Of a stretch of DNA of 13,966 nt, positions 4,915 through 13,013 are shown in pieces; position 1 is the stretch's first letter, and the number at the start of each line of letters is the position of its first letter. The notes under the pieces are model-generated. The model saw only the letters and a list, made by a program, of their open reading frames with translations. It searched no databases and was not told where the DNA came from. The DNA is taken from positions 1 to 13,966 of the forward strand of contig CAJBVG010000236.1 of assembly GCA_903958995.1 (NCBI GenBank). The letters run 5' to 3'. The position numbers and the translations under genes were made by a program. This stretch comes from an uncultured bacterium. Its GTDB lineage: Bacteria; Bacteroidota; Bacteroidia; Sphingobacteriales; Sphingobacteriaceae.

Positions 4915-6744
4915 ATGCTCTTGAAAAAATCAACCCTTATAATCGTCGCATTATTGCTTTTTGCTTTTCAATCCAACGCGCAAAACTACTGGTGGAATCA
5001 ACGTACCGCTTACGAAATTTTTGTGCGAAGCTTTTACGATAGCAACCGCGATGGAAAAGGTGATTTTAATGGATTAAATCAAAAACTCGATTACTTGAAC
5101 GATGGCAACCCTAATACCAATACCGACTTAGGGATTGGATTAGTTTGGTTAATGCCCATCAATGCTTCGCCTAGTGAACATGGTTATGATGTTACCGACT
5201 ACAAGAAAGTAAATCCGACGTATGGTACAATGAATGATTTTAAAACCATGCTCGACTCCGCTCATCGTCGTGGTATAAATGTCATCATGGATTTTGTGAT
5301 TAATCATACTTCTAGTCAACACCCTTGGTTTGTAAAATCTGCAGCCAATGATCCTTTCTATAGAAATTTTTATCGTTGGCAAACGCCTGCTCCTCCTCAA
5401 ACAGGGCCATGGGGGCAACAAGTTTGGTATCCGAAAAATGGCAGTAATTATTACGCATTATTTTGGAGCGAAATGCCCGATCTGAATTATAATTATCCGC
5501 CAGTAAAAGACAGTATTTTTTCGGCTGCAAAATTCTGGTTGAAAGAAGTAGGAGTAGATGGATTTAGATTAGATGCAGTAATGTATTTATATGAAAATGG
5601 AAACACCTTAAAAAATGATCCTGCAACCATTTCGTTTTTGAAAGAATTTAATGATAGCTGTGAAGTATGGAAAAAGGAATCACTGCTTATAGGTGAAGTA
5701 TGGGACTCTCCACAATCCATTGCCCTATACACAGGTAAACTTGATATGTGTTTTGATTTTAATTTAGCAGCTTCCAATATTAATACAGTTACCAATGTCG
5801 ACCCCACTTATGGTCAACAATTTTTGAACAATGCGCAACTCACCTTAGACACCAATCAATACGGTAACTTTTTAACCAATCATGATCAGAATAGAATTTT
5901 CGATGAGTTAGGAAATGATATCAATAAAAATAAATTAGCCGCAAGTTTATACTTAACACAACCCGGCGTCCCTTTTATTTATTATGGCGAGGAAGTAGCG
6001 ATGAAAGGCTCTAAGCCCGATCAATACATCCGCACACCAATGCAATGGAGTGCTTCTGCTTATGCTGGTTTTACAACAGGTACACCTTGGATAAGAGTGA
6101 ACACAAACTTTAGCACTTATAATGTTGCCGTAATGCAATCGGATTCTAATTCCTTATGGAATCATTATCGAAAATTAATTCACATTCGTAATGCAGAAAC
6201 TGTTTTACAAATGGGTTCTGTAAAAAACATTAGTAGCTCAAGTGCTTCCGTACATTCATATCAACGTACTTACGCAAATGAAGATATTCTTGTATTAAAT
6301 AATATTAGTTCGAGCTACCTTCCGAATGTGCAATTTAGTTTTTCAAAAACTGACGGAAACGCCGGAACCTATGCTGCGTATGACTTGTGGAGCGATAGCG
6401 TATTTGTAATCTCGTCTGCAACGAAAATTTATAATGCTCAAGTAAATTTAAAACCTTATCAAACTAGAATTATAAAGCTGCTTCCTTATACAGGAATTTC
6501 TGTAGAAGATGAAAGCTCATTAGTGTTATACCCGAACCCAGTACAAGATGAATTAAACATTAACTACGTTACAAAAAGTGGATTTGAAATTCGAATTTAT
6601 AATTCAATTGGAGAATTAATGTTAAGTGAAAAAGTAAATGCTGATGCATTACATCGTGTTTACTTTCAATTTCCATCAGGATTATATACCATTCAACTTT
6701 ACACTGAAAAAGGAATTATTAATAGAAAAATTATAAAACTATAA
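4915..6744 (+). CDS. Secreted GH13 alpha-amylase family enzyme with T9SS sorting domain
   Basis: This 609-residue protein has a signal peptide (MLLKKSTLIIVALLLFAFQS, cleavage near NAQ). A complete GH13 (beta/alpha)8 domain follows, starting at YEIFVRSFYDSNRDGKGDFN, a calcium-type loop seen in alpha-amylase/alpha-glucosidase relatives. All four conserved regions are present: DFVINH (residues 126-131); GFRLDA with the nucleophile Asp220; IGEVWD with the acid/base Glu261; and TNHDQNR with Asp324. A beta-sandwich domain C comes next. The last ~74 residues (LVLYPNPVQDELN ... GIINRKIIKL) are a type A T9SS sorting domain. The enzyme should act on extracellular alpha-1,4-glucans. The frame is open up to a TTG at 4891, but the ATG gives a proper signal peptide and fits the promoter. 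A lipoprotein gene follows 2 bp later. Confidence 0.95.
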   Translation: MLLKKSTLIIVALLLFAFQSNAQNYWWNQRTAYEIFVRSFYDSNRDGKGDFNGLNQKLDYLNDGNPNTNTDLGIGLVWLMPINASPSEHGYDVTDYKKVNPTYGTMNDFKTMLDSAHRRGINVIMDFVINHTSSQHPWFVKSAANDPFYRNFYRWQTPAPPQTGPWGQQVWYPKNGSNYYALFWSEMPDLNYNYPPVKDSIFSAAKFWLKEVGVDGFRLDAVMYLYENGNTLKNDPATISFLKEFNDSCEVWKKESLLIGEVWDSPQSIALYTGKLDMCFDFNLAASNINTVTNVDPTYGQQFLNNAQLTLDTNQYGNFLTNHDQNRIFDELGNDINKNKLAASLYLTQPGVPFIYYGEEVAMKGSKPDQYIRTPMQWSASAYAGFTTGTPWIRVNTNFSTYNVAVMQSDSNSLWNHYRKLIHIRNAETVLQMGSVKNISSSSASVHSYQRTYANEDILVLNNISSSYLPNVQFSFSKTDGNAGTYAAYDLWSDSVFVISSATKIYNAQVNLKPYQTRIIKLLPYTGISVEDESSLVLYPNPVQDELNINYVTKSGFEIRIYNSIGELMLSEKVNADALHRVYFQFPSGLYTIQLYTEKGIINRKIIKL

Positions 6745-6746
6745 TC

Positions 6747-7220
6747 ATGAAAAATCTGATCATACTATTTCTTGCATTAGTATTATTTAGTTCATGTGAA
6801 GTGATCTATTACAAAGGTCAGTTCTATAAACCCTTATATTCAAAGTCGTTTACTCAGAAACCCGATAATACTTTTCAAGAGATACGCAAGATTAAACCAA
6901 TAGATAGTGTAGTAGTTTTAAATACAACTGATACAATTCCTATATTGAAATCCATGAGTATCGATACGCTAAAAGCCAAAATCAATAGACACGAACTAAC
7001 TTATAATAAACTTACAGTTTACTCGCAACAGCAAGTAGGTATACGAGCAAAGGTGGCCAAGAAAAGTAATGTAATTGGATATGTTCGGGAGGATAAAAAC
7101 AAAACCTTAATGTATTTGATCTTTGGCTCCTTAATTATTTATTCAATCCTAACCTTGTTTTTAACAATTTTTGCATCCATAATGCTGTTTTATTTTTTAT
7201 TCGATATCGATAACAACTAA
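6747..7220 (+). CDS. Lipoprotein with C-terminal membrane segment, function unknown
   Basis: The 157-residue product begins with a signal sequence and the lipobox LFSSC (Cys17). A mostly polar region of about 100 residues follows. It ends in a long hydrophobic stretch at about residues 120-152, enough for one long or two short helices, and then a short acidic tail DIDNN. The ATG is 2 bp after the stop of the GH13 gene, so the two are almost certainly translated from one transcript. That makes a membrane-linked accessory role for starch use conceivable, but nothing in the sequence proves it. No SusD- or SusE-like features are present, and I do not recognise a family. The 3' end is 4 bp before the tRNA promoter element. 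Confidence 0.75.
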   Translation: MKNLIILFLALVLFSSCEVIYYKGQFYKPLYSKSFTQKPDNTFQEIRKIKPIDSVVVLNTTDTIPILKSMSIDTLKAKINRHELTYNKLTVYSQQQVGIRAKVAKKSNVIGYVREDKNKTLMYLIFGSLIIYSILTLFLTIFASIMLFYFLFDIDNN

Positions 7221-7224
7221 TTTT

Positions 7225-7232
7225 TATCTTTG
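7225..7232 (+). promoter_or_regulatory. -7 promoter element of tRNA-Arg
   Basis: TATCTTTG perfectly matches TAnnTTTG and ends 7 bp before the first base of the mature tRNA. The primary transcript should therefore start almost at the tRNA 5' end. No TTG is found at 17-23 bp upstream. Confidence 0.65.
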
Positions 7233-7239
7233 CCTCACA

Positions 7240-7311
7240 GACCCTATAGTTTAATGGATAGAATTAGAGATTCCGGTTCTCTGGGTTGAGGTTCGATTCC
7301 TCATAGGGTCA
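7240..7311 (+). tRNA. tRNA-Arg (anticodon CCG)
   Basis: The cloverleaf is complete. The acceptor arm GACCCTA pairs with TAGGGTC (7304-7310), and the discriminator is A7311. The anticodon arm is AGAGA-TTCCGGT-TCTCT, with anticodon CCG reading CGG arginine codons. The T arm is TGAGG-TTCGATT-CCTCA. The 3' CCA is not encoded (aca follows). It has its own promoter element directly upstream. No clear intrinsic terminator follows; repeat DNA begins within 10 bp. Confidence 0.96.
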
Positions 7312-7318
7312 CATCTTT

Positions 7319-7410
7319 AATATGTTAATGAGATAATATGTTAATGTGTTAATACGTGTGTTGTGCGACGGTCCCTGAGCGGAGCCGAAGGGCCGAAGGG
7401 CCGAAGTGAT
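7319..7410. repeat. AT-rich dispersed repeat followed by a GC-rich short tandem repeat
   Basis: Bases 7319-7352 consist of the word family ttaatgagataatatgttaatgtg, also seen at 832-857 and 2973-3003. Next comes ccctgagcggagccgaaggg (7373-7392). Its end merges into an 8-bp tandem unit ccgaaggg (7385-7392, 7393-7400, partial 7401-7406). The CCCTGAGC...CGAAGGG form recalls a widespread bacterial intergenic repeat type; that comparison is from memory. Confidence 0.65.
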
Positions 7411-7528
7411 CGAAGCATGCTAATTGTAGCTTAAGTATACAAACTCGGGGTTTCGTAACAATTGCGAGATATTCCATATTCCAGCAACTATTTCTATTTA
7501 TTTTAGTCTTTCTAATAAACAATACACT

Positions 7529-9409
7529 ATGAATAATTTTACAAAATCTGTTTTTACGATTGGATTACTATTAATTACTGGTATCGGTTATGCTCAAAAT
7601 ATCCAAAAGTATTCTGTAAATCTAAATGAGGTAAATGAAAATCGTTTAATGGTTTCATTAGAAGTAGCGAGTACTACATACACTTCTTTTAAAGATACAG
7701 CCGTATTTCAATTTCCTAAAACAATTCCGGGAACTTATGCAGTATTGGATTATGGTGTTTACATCAATTCATTTACTGCGCTAGATGCTAACAAAAATAA
7801 TCTGGCAGTAGTAAAATCGGGTGAAAATAATTTTTTAATTATTGGTAAACCGAAATACATTACTTACGAAGTAAAAGATTCTTATCATACAAAAGTTAAG
7901 AAAAATAAAATATTTGAACCCGCAGGAACAAACATTCAGAAAGGGAAAAATATTTTAATAAACAACTCCGGTTTCTTCGGAATATTTAAAGGAACAGAAA
8001 ATTTGCCTATCGAATTAGACATTAAGAAATCTGAAAACTTTTATGCTATTACTTCATTAGCTAACGAAAGCACTGCATCAAAGGTAATTTTCACCGCAAG
8101 CAGTTACCATGAATTGGTAGACAACCCGATTATGTTTAGTGAGCCCGATACCACATCATTTATGGTGGCGAATTGCCGAGTAACTATTGGTGTGTATAAT
8201 GAAAGTGGTAGAAAAATTAGTAAAGATATTTACAAAGAAATTGAAAAGTCAATGAATGCTCTGGCTAATTTTTTTGATAATCAACTACCTGTAAATAATT
8301 ATTCATTCATCATTTACTTAAGAGATTACACAGAATTTTTACCAACAATAGAAGGTAAAGAAATAGGATTATTCGATATTTTGAAATTAGTAAAAAACCT
8401 AAAAGGACAAGGATTCGGCGCATTAGAACACGGAAACTCATCTGTATATTTTCTTCCAGATTTTGGGAATGATATAGCAGTGAAGCAAATGAAAGATGTT
8501 TGTACTCATGAGTTCTTACACATCCTCACTCCACTAAACTTACACTCCGAGTGCATTGGGAACTTCAATTACGCAGACCCCAAAATGTCGAAACACCTTT
8601 GGTTATATGAAGGCATAACTGAATATTTCGCAGGCTTAGCATTAACTCAAGGAAATGTACAAACACCATGGGATTATTTAAATAAAACATTAGTCGGAAA
8701 AATAAAATCAGCCGAAAAATATCCTTTTGCGAAAATGTCGTTTACTGAAATGAGCGAAAATGTTTTTGTAGAGCCTTACAAAGCGCAATACGGACAAGTT
8801 TATGAACGAGGTGCTCTATTAGGTGCATTGCTTGATATCGAAATTATTAGTTTAACAAACGGACAAAAAACATTGAAGGATGTTGTGATGACCTTAAGCA
8901 AGAACTATGGCAAAAATAAAAACTTCAGTGAAGCGAATTTTATTAGTGAATTTGTAGCAGCATCGCATCCTGGTGTACAAACATTTTTTGATAAATACAT
9001 TACTGGTAAAGACACATTAGCAATATCTGATATTCTTGCAAAAGCTGGAATTGATTATAAATCAGAGTACAAAGGAATGACTCCTGTTTCTCCATATAAA
9101 GATGTGGATTTCAAAAGAATTACACTTGGCAATAAACGTGCTATCAAAAGTGTGAGTAAAAAAGATAAGTGGGGATTTCAAGAAGGTGACTTAGTAGAGT
9201 CGTCTGTAGTAAAGAAATATGCATTGACTGAATTCGGGTACTTGCCTGATGGTGAAATTTATAAAGTAGAAGTTGAGCGTAATGGTAAACCAGTAACGCT
9301 ATCAATTACCAACTCTGTTAAGGAGAATAAAATTCAAAATTACTTGTTCCGTATGAAAACAAGGACTGCTGAGCAAGACAGGACTTTCAATGTTTGGATG
9401 AAAATGTAA
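7529..9409 (+). CDS. Secreted M61-family metallopeptidase (glycyl aminopeptidase type) with PDZ-like C-terminus
   Basis: This 626-residue protein has a signal peptide (cleavage near GYAQ). An N-terminal beta-rich M61 domain contains FPKTIPGTYAVLDYG. The gluzincin active site is HEFLH (His327, Glu328, His331), with the third zinc ligand Glu361 in LWLYEGITEYFAG. The C-terminal region (from about residue 540) contains WGFQEGDLV and KVEVERNGKPVTL, matching a PDZ-like domain as in other M61 enzymes. M61 peptidases release N-terminal residues, classically glycine or alanine, from peptides. It has no T9SS tail and no lipobox, so a periplasmic location is inferred. The start ATG gives a normal signal sequence. 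The gene appears monocistronic; a separate promoter precedes the next gene. Confidence 0.93.
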   Translation: MNNFTKSVFTIGLLLITGIGYAQNIQKYSVNLNEVNENRLMVSLEVASTTYTSFKDTAVFQFPKTIPGTYAVLDYGVYINSFTALDANKNNLAVVKSGENNFLIIGKPKYITYEVKDSYHTKVKKNKIFEPAGTNIQKGKNILINNSGFFGIFKGTENLPIELDIKKSENFYAITSLANESTASKVIFTASSYHELVDNPIMFSEPDTTSFMVANCRVTIGVYNESGRKISKDIYKEIEKSMNALANFFDNQLPVNNYSFIIYLRDYTEFLPTIEGKEIGLFDILKLVKNLKGQGFGALEHGNSSVYFLPDFGNDIAVKQMKDVCTHEFLHILTPLNLHSECIGNFNYADPKMSKHLWLYEGITEYFAGLALTQGNVQTPWDYLNKTLVGKIKSAEKYPFAKMSFTEMSENVFVEPYKAQYGQVYERGALLGALLDIEIISLTNGQKTLKDVVMTLSKNYGKNKNFSEANFISEFVAASHPGVQTFFDKYITGKDTLAISDILAKAGIDYKSEYKGMTPVSPYKDVDFKRITLGNKRAIKSVSKKDKWGFQEGDLVESSVVKKYALTEFGYLPDGEIYKVEVERNGKPVTLSITNSVKENKIQNYLFRMKTRTAEQDRTFNVWMKM

Positions 9410-9427
9410 GGGAATTGTTTATTTTTG
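9393..9427 (+). promoter_or_regulatory. Promoter of the phnA-like gene (-33 TTTG, -7 TATTTTTG)
   Basis: TATTTTTG (9420-9427) matches TAnnTTTG perfectly. TTTG at 9393-9396 lies 23 bp upstream, within the reported 17-23 bp spacing for Bacteroidota promoters. The -33 box overlaps the last codons of the M61 gene. Transcription would start near 9433, with a leader of roughly 57 nt. Confidence 0.6.
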
Positions 9428-9490
9428 CTAATAATCTTCAAGTTTTAGTGTTGAAGTGTATTAGTTCTAATTAATATTTAAATAAACAAT

Positions 9491-9829
9491 ATGAATTGTC
9501 CAAAATGTAATTCGGATTTAACTTACCCGAATCAGGAGTTAATGGTTTGTACACAGTGTTTTCACGAGTGGACTCCATCTGAAGAAGTAGAAGAAGTGGA
9601 AGTTGCAAATTCAAGTGAAATTATACTTGATTCTAATGGTAACGAATTAAAGAATGGCGATTCAGTTATTATTATCAAAGACTTACCTGTTAAAGGCGCA
9701 CCGAAACCATTAAAAGCTGGAACAAAAGTAAAAAACATTAGACTCACCGACGGCGATCATAACATCTCTTGCAAAATTGATGGCTTTGGTTCGATGGCTT
9801 TGAAGTCGGAGTTTGTGAGAAAAGCTTAA
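9491..9829 (+). CDS. yjdM: PhnA/YjdM family zinc-ribbon protein
   Basis: The 112-residue protein matches the full length of the PhnA (YjdM) family. It has an N-terminal zinc ribbon CPKC ... CTQC (Cys3, Cys6, Cys20, Cys23), then HEWTP and an acidic linker. A small C-terminal beta-barrel domain contains DSNGNELKNGDSVIIIKDLP, VKGAPKPLKAGT and the closing region GFGSMALKSEFVRKA. The family was named after the E. coli phosphonate cluster but is not needed for phosphonate cleavage; its real role is unclear. It has its own promoter and ends at the long hairpin shared with the convergent LLM oxidoreductase gene. The family call is very secure, the function is not. Confidence 0.95.
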   Translation: MNCPKCNSDLTYPNQELMVCTQCFHEWTPSEEVEEVEVANSSEIILDSNGNELKNGDSVIIIKDLPVKGAPKPLKAGTKVKNIRLTDGDHNISCKIDGFGSMALKSEFVRKA

Positions 9830-9838
9830 TCAATGTGC

Positions 9839-9875
9839 AAATGTGCATCCCGATAGCTATCAGGATGCACATTTT
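9839..9875. terminator. Long hairpin between convergent genes, probable bidirectional terminator
   Basis: A perfect 12-bp stem (aaatgtgcatcc, 9839-9850, with ggatgcacattt, 9863-9874) encloses gatag-ctatc, separated from it by a single C/A mismatch. The 36-bp inverted repeat therefore has only one mispair. It ends in tttt on the plus strand and attt on the minus strand, and lies between the stops of the phnA-like gene (9829) and the LLM gene (9881). The T-tracts are short, so termination efficiency is uncertain. The core cccgatagctatcagg resembles a palindrome frequent in Bacteroidota intergenic DNA. Confidence 0.75.
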
Positions 9876-9880
9876 CGCAT

Positions 9881-10888
9881 CTACGCATTTACTAATTGTC
9901 CAACTCGTTCTATCGATCTCATCAATTGCTCATGCGATAATGCTGCACTGTCCATTTGGAAAGTAAAACGATCTACACCGCCTAATGCTTCGCTGTGGCG
10001 TAATAACTTTTCTGCAACATCATCAACGCCACCAACTACTAATGCACCTCGTGTGCCAGTTTGTGAATCGAAGTGAGAACGTGTCACAGGTGGCCATCCT
10101 CTTTCTTTTCCTATTCGTGTAAATGCTTCGGCATAGCCTGGATAAAATTCTTCAATAGCTTTCTCTCTCGTTTCTCCAACATATCCTAGTGAATGTAATC
10201 CTACTTTTAATTCGCTTAATGCATAGCCTGCTTTTACGCCTGCTTCTCTGTACAAATCTATTAATGGTCTGAAGCGATGTGTTTCTCCTCCGATAATAGC
10301 TACCATCAAGGGTAAACCTAATTTACCTGCACGTATAAATGAAGCTGGTGTCCCACCAACACCTAACCAAATTGGAATGCGATCTTGTAATGGTCGTGGG
10401 TAAATGGATATGTCGAGTAAGGGTGCTCTGAATTTTCCGGACCATGTAATTTGTTCTTCATCACGTATGCGCAATAATAAATCTAATTTCTCCGAAAATA
10501 ATGCATCATAATCGTGTAAGTCGTAACCGAATAATGGAAACGCATCCGTGAATGATCCTCTACCTACTACAATCTCTGCTCTGCCCTTCGATATTAAATC
10601 TAAGGTTGCAAATTCCTGAAATACTCTTACTGGATCTGCTGCACTTAATACCGTAACCGCACTGCCTAATTTTATTCTAGAGGTTCTTGCCGCTGCTGCA
10701 GCTAATATGACTACCGTTGCCGAATCTAAAAACTCCTGACGATGATGTTCACCAATTCCGAAAAAATCTAAACCCGATTTATCTGCGTGTTCTATTCTAT
10801 CTATTAATCGTTGTAAGGAAATATCACTTGGCATAATTTTGCCATCATTCCCCATCGCCGAAGCGAAACTGTCTATGCCTATTTCCAT
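9881..10888 (-). CDS. LLM-class flavin-dependent oxidoreductase (bacterial luciferase-like)
   Basis: This 335-residue protein covers the luciferase-like monooxygenase fold over its whole length. Family motifs include FFGIGEHHRQEF (about residues 42-53), the IKLGSAVTVLSAADPVRVFQ strand (72-91) with the conserved DP-R-FQEFATLDLIS segment, RAEIVVGRGSF (104-114), and IPIWLGVGGTP. Such proteins use reduced FMN, or sometimes F420, to oxidise varied substrates. The substrate cannot be told from sequence. It lacks an export signal and should be cytoplasmic. It is 45 bp downstream of metG on the same strand and is probably co-transcribed, without an obvious metabolic link. Confidence 0.93.
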   Translation of the reverse strand: MEIGIDSFASAMGNDGKIMPSDISLQRLIDRIEHADKSGLDFFGIGEHHRQEFLDSATVVILAAAAARTSRIKLGSAVTVLSAADPVRVFQEFATLDLISKGRAEIVVGRGSFTDAFPLFGYDLHDYDALFSEKLDLLLRIRDEEQITWSGKFRAPLLDISIYPRPLQDRIPIWLGVGGTPASFIRAGKLGLPLMVAIIGGETHRFRPLIDLYREAGVKAGYALSELKVGLHSLGYVGETREKAIEEFYPGYAEAFTRIGKERGWPPVTRSHFDSQTGTRGALVVGGVDDVAEKLLRHSEALGGVDRFTFQMDSAALSHEQLMRSIERVGQLVNA

Positions 10889-10933
10889 TTTTTGAGTTGT
10901 AAGTTGTGAATTATGAATTGTGAGTTACACGAA
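10889..10933. repeat. Short direct word repeats between metG and the LLM gene
   Basis: The spacer is made of near-repeats of gttgtaagttgtgaattatgaattgtgagtt; on the coding (minus) strand these read as acaattcataattcacaact words. Such acaattca words are common in Bacteroidota intergenic DNA, from general knowledge. No terminator is visible, consistent with read-through from metG. Confidence 0.4.
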
Positions 10934-12967
10934 CTACTTTACAGCTCCCCCGTTCATAATCGCATTCGTTGGACTAACAAACGCTAAACTACCATCGGCA
11001 TTTTCTGCCATTAGAATCATTCCTTGAGAGGTAATGCCTTTGATATCACGAGGTGCTAGGTTCACTAGAATACTCACTTGTTGCCCGATGATATTTTCGG
11101 GTTCGTAATATTCTGCAATACCCGAAACAACGGTACGTACATCAATACCGGTATCGATTTTAAGTTTCAATAACTTTTTAGTTTTAGCAACTTTCTCTGC
11201 TTCCAAAATGGTTCCTACTCGGATATCCATTTTACTAAAATCGTCGAAACTTATATTTTCTTTTGCTGCTTCTGCTACAGAATTTTGCAATTCATTCTCT
11301 TTTTTCGAGGCTTCCAATTTTTGTAGTTGTAATTCGATTACATCATCTTCAATTTTATCGAACAATAAACTTGCTGTTCCTAATTGATGTGCATCTGCTA
11401 AAATATTTTCGTTACCTGCGTCATTCCAACTGTTCTTGTCTAAGTTCAACATTGTTTTTAATTTTGATGATGAATGTGGTAAGAAAGGCTCCGCTAAAAT
11501 CGCAAGGTTTGCGGCAATCTGTAATCCAATGTTTAATATCGTTTGAACACGTTGCTCATCTTCTTTAATAACTTTCCAAGGTTCTGTATCTGCTAAGTAT
11601 TTATTTCCTAAACGAGCTAGGTTCATAAACTCTTGCATTCCTTCTCTAAATCTAAATTGCTCTAGTGAATTTGAAATAGTTGCTGGATATTTTTTCAACT
11701 CTTCAATTACTTCTTTATCGTAATCTGTTAATGCTAAACGTGGCATAATCTTACCTGCAAAATATTTATCGCTCAACACTAACACTCTATTAATGAAGTT
11801 TCCAAGTATCGCCACTAACTCATTATTATTTCTCGCTTGAAAATCTTTCCAAGTAAAATCATTGTCTTTTGTTTCGGGAGCATTTGCACACAATACATAC
11901 CTCAAAACATCTTGCTTCTCTGGGAAGTCCAGTAAATACTCGTGTAACCACACGGCCCAATTTCTTGAAGTAGAAATTTTATCACCTTCTAAATTTAAAA
12001 ATTCATTTGCGGGAACATTATCAGGCAAAATATAATCGCCATGCGCCATTAATATCGCAGGGAAAATTATGCAATGGAAAACGATATTGTCTTTACCGAT
12101 GAAATGTATTAAACGCGTATCTTCCGACTTCCAATATTTTTCCCAATCAGGAGTTAATTCTTTGGTTGCAGAGATGTAGCCAATGGGTGCATCAAACCAA
12201 ACGTATAATACTTTTCCTGCTGCATCTTTCAACGGAACTTTAACACCCCAATCTAAATCACGTGTCATTGCTCTCGGTTGTAAGCCTTGGTTAATCCACG
12301 ATTTGCATTGACCTAAAACATTTGATTTCCATTCATCATGACTATTAATATAACCTTCAATATCATTTTGAAATCTATCTAAAGGAAGAAACCAATTCTT
12401 CGTAGTTTTCATTACTGGAACAGAGCCCGATAGTGTTGACTTCGGATTAATAAGGTCTGTAGGATTTAATGTTGATCCACATTTTTCACACTGATCACCG
12501 TAAGCACTTTCGTTTCCGCAATTCGGACATGTACCTGTAATGTACCTGTCGGCAAGAAACTGATTTGCTTCTGCATCATAATATTGTTCGGTAGTTTCTT
12601 CTTGAAACATTCCCTTATCATATAAATTCGTAAAGAACTCTGAAGCGGTTTCGTGATGTGTTGGCGAAGAAGTTCTAGCATAGATATCAAAAGAAATTCC
12701 AAACTCTTTAAAAGAGTCGCCCATCATTTTATGATATTTATCAATTACTTGTTGAGGAGTAATGCCTTCTTTTTTCGCTTTGATGGTAATCGCTACCCCA
12801 TGTTCATCAGAACCACAGATAAATTTCACGTCCTTCCCTTGAGCGCGTAAATAGCGAACATAGATGTCGGATGGTATATAGCAACCCGCTAAATGTCCGA
12901 TGTGAACTGGACCATTTGCATAGGGTAAAGCGGCAGTAACTGTAAATCTTTTAAAACTCTTTTCCAA
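10934..12967 (-). CDS. metG: Methionyl-tRNA synthetase with C-terminal tRNA-binding domain
   Basis: This cytoplasmic class I synthetase charges tRNA-Met. The catalytic domain begins at RFTVTAALPYANG and holds HIGH (residues 22-25). The zinc knuckle has CPNC and CEKC (Cys147, 150, 160, 163). The KMSKS loop is the variant KISTS (330-334). An anticodon-binding helical domain follows, then a charged linker rich in Glu and Lys. The last ~97 residues (DIRVGTILEAEK ... NLAPRDIKGI) are an EMAP/Trbp111-type OB-fold. The full length is about 677 residues, usual for this type. The frame extends to an ATG at 13021. However, a perfect minus-strand -7 element lies at 12999-12992 inside that extension, and the alignable protein begins at KRFTVT. 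I therefore prefer the TTG at 12967 as start. Confidence 0.95.
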   Translation of the reverse strand: MEKSFKRFTVTAALPYANGPVHIGHLAGCYIPSDIYVRYLRAQGKDVKFICGSDEHGVAITIKAKKEGITPQQVIDKYHKMMGDSFKEFGISFDIYARTSSPTHHETASEFFTNLYDKGMFQEETTEQYYDAEANQFLADRYITGTCPNCGNESAYGDQCEKCGSTLNPTDLINPKSTLSGSVPVMKTTKNWFLPLDRFQNDIEGYINSHDEWKSNVLGQCKSWINQGLQPRAMTRDLDWGVKVPLKDAAGKVLYVWFDAPIGYISATKELTPDWEKYWKSEDTRLIHFIGKDNIVFHCIIFPAILMAHGDYILPDNVPANEFLNLEGDKISTSRNWAVWLHEYLLDFPEKQDVLRYVLCANAPETKDNDFTWKDFQARNNNELVAILGNFINRVLVLSDKYFAGKIMPRLALTDYDKEVIEELKKYPATISNSLEQFRFREGMQEFMNLARLGNKYLADTEPWKVIKEDEQRVQTILNIGLQIAANLAILAEPFLPHSSSKLKTMLNLDKNSWNDAGNENILADAHQLGTASLLFDKIEDDVIELQLQKLEASKKENELQNSVAEAAKENISFDDFSKMDIRVGTILEAEKVAKTKKLLKLKIDTGIDVRTVVSGIAEYYEPENIIGQQVSILVNLAPRDIKGITSQGMILMAENADGSLAFVSPTNAIMNGGAVK

Positions 12968-12991
12968 AACTTTATAAATAATGATAATTTG

Positions 12992-12999
12992 CAAAGATA
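12992..12999 (-). promoter_or_regulatory. -7 promoter element of metG
   Basis: On the minus strand this reads TATCTTTG, a perfect TAnnTTTG. The expected start of transcription is near 12985, about 18 nt upstream of the proposed TTG start at 12967. A TTG lies only 12 bp upstream, shorter than usual, so the -33 box is unclear. Confidence 0.6.
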
Positions 13000-13013
13000 A
13001 TGGTTTCTTAACA

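Noticed and set aside
5149..5807. Several minus-strand frames inside the GH13 gene
   Set aside because: They are antisense shadows of a strongly conserved enzyme, with no promoter or recognisable motif.
7240..7410. tRNA-Arg as an integration (att) site of a mobile island
   Set aside because: No second copy of the tRNA 3' end and no integrase gene is found in the window; the flanking genes look ordinary.
9843..10076. Plus-strand open frame of 77 codons
   Set aside because: It starts inside the terminator hairpin and runs antisense to the well-conserved LLM oxidoreductase gene, with no family features.
11263..12850. Open frames inside metG on both strands
   Set aside because: They overlap conserved synthetase domains and have no protein-like features of their own.
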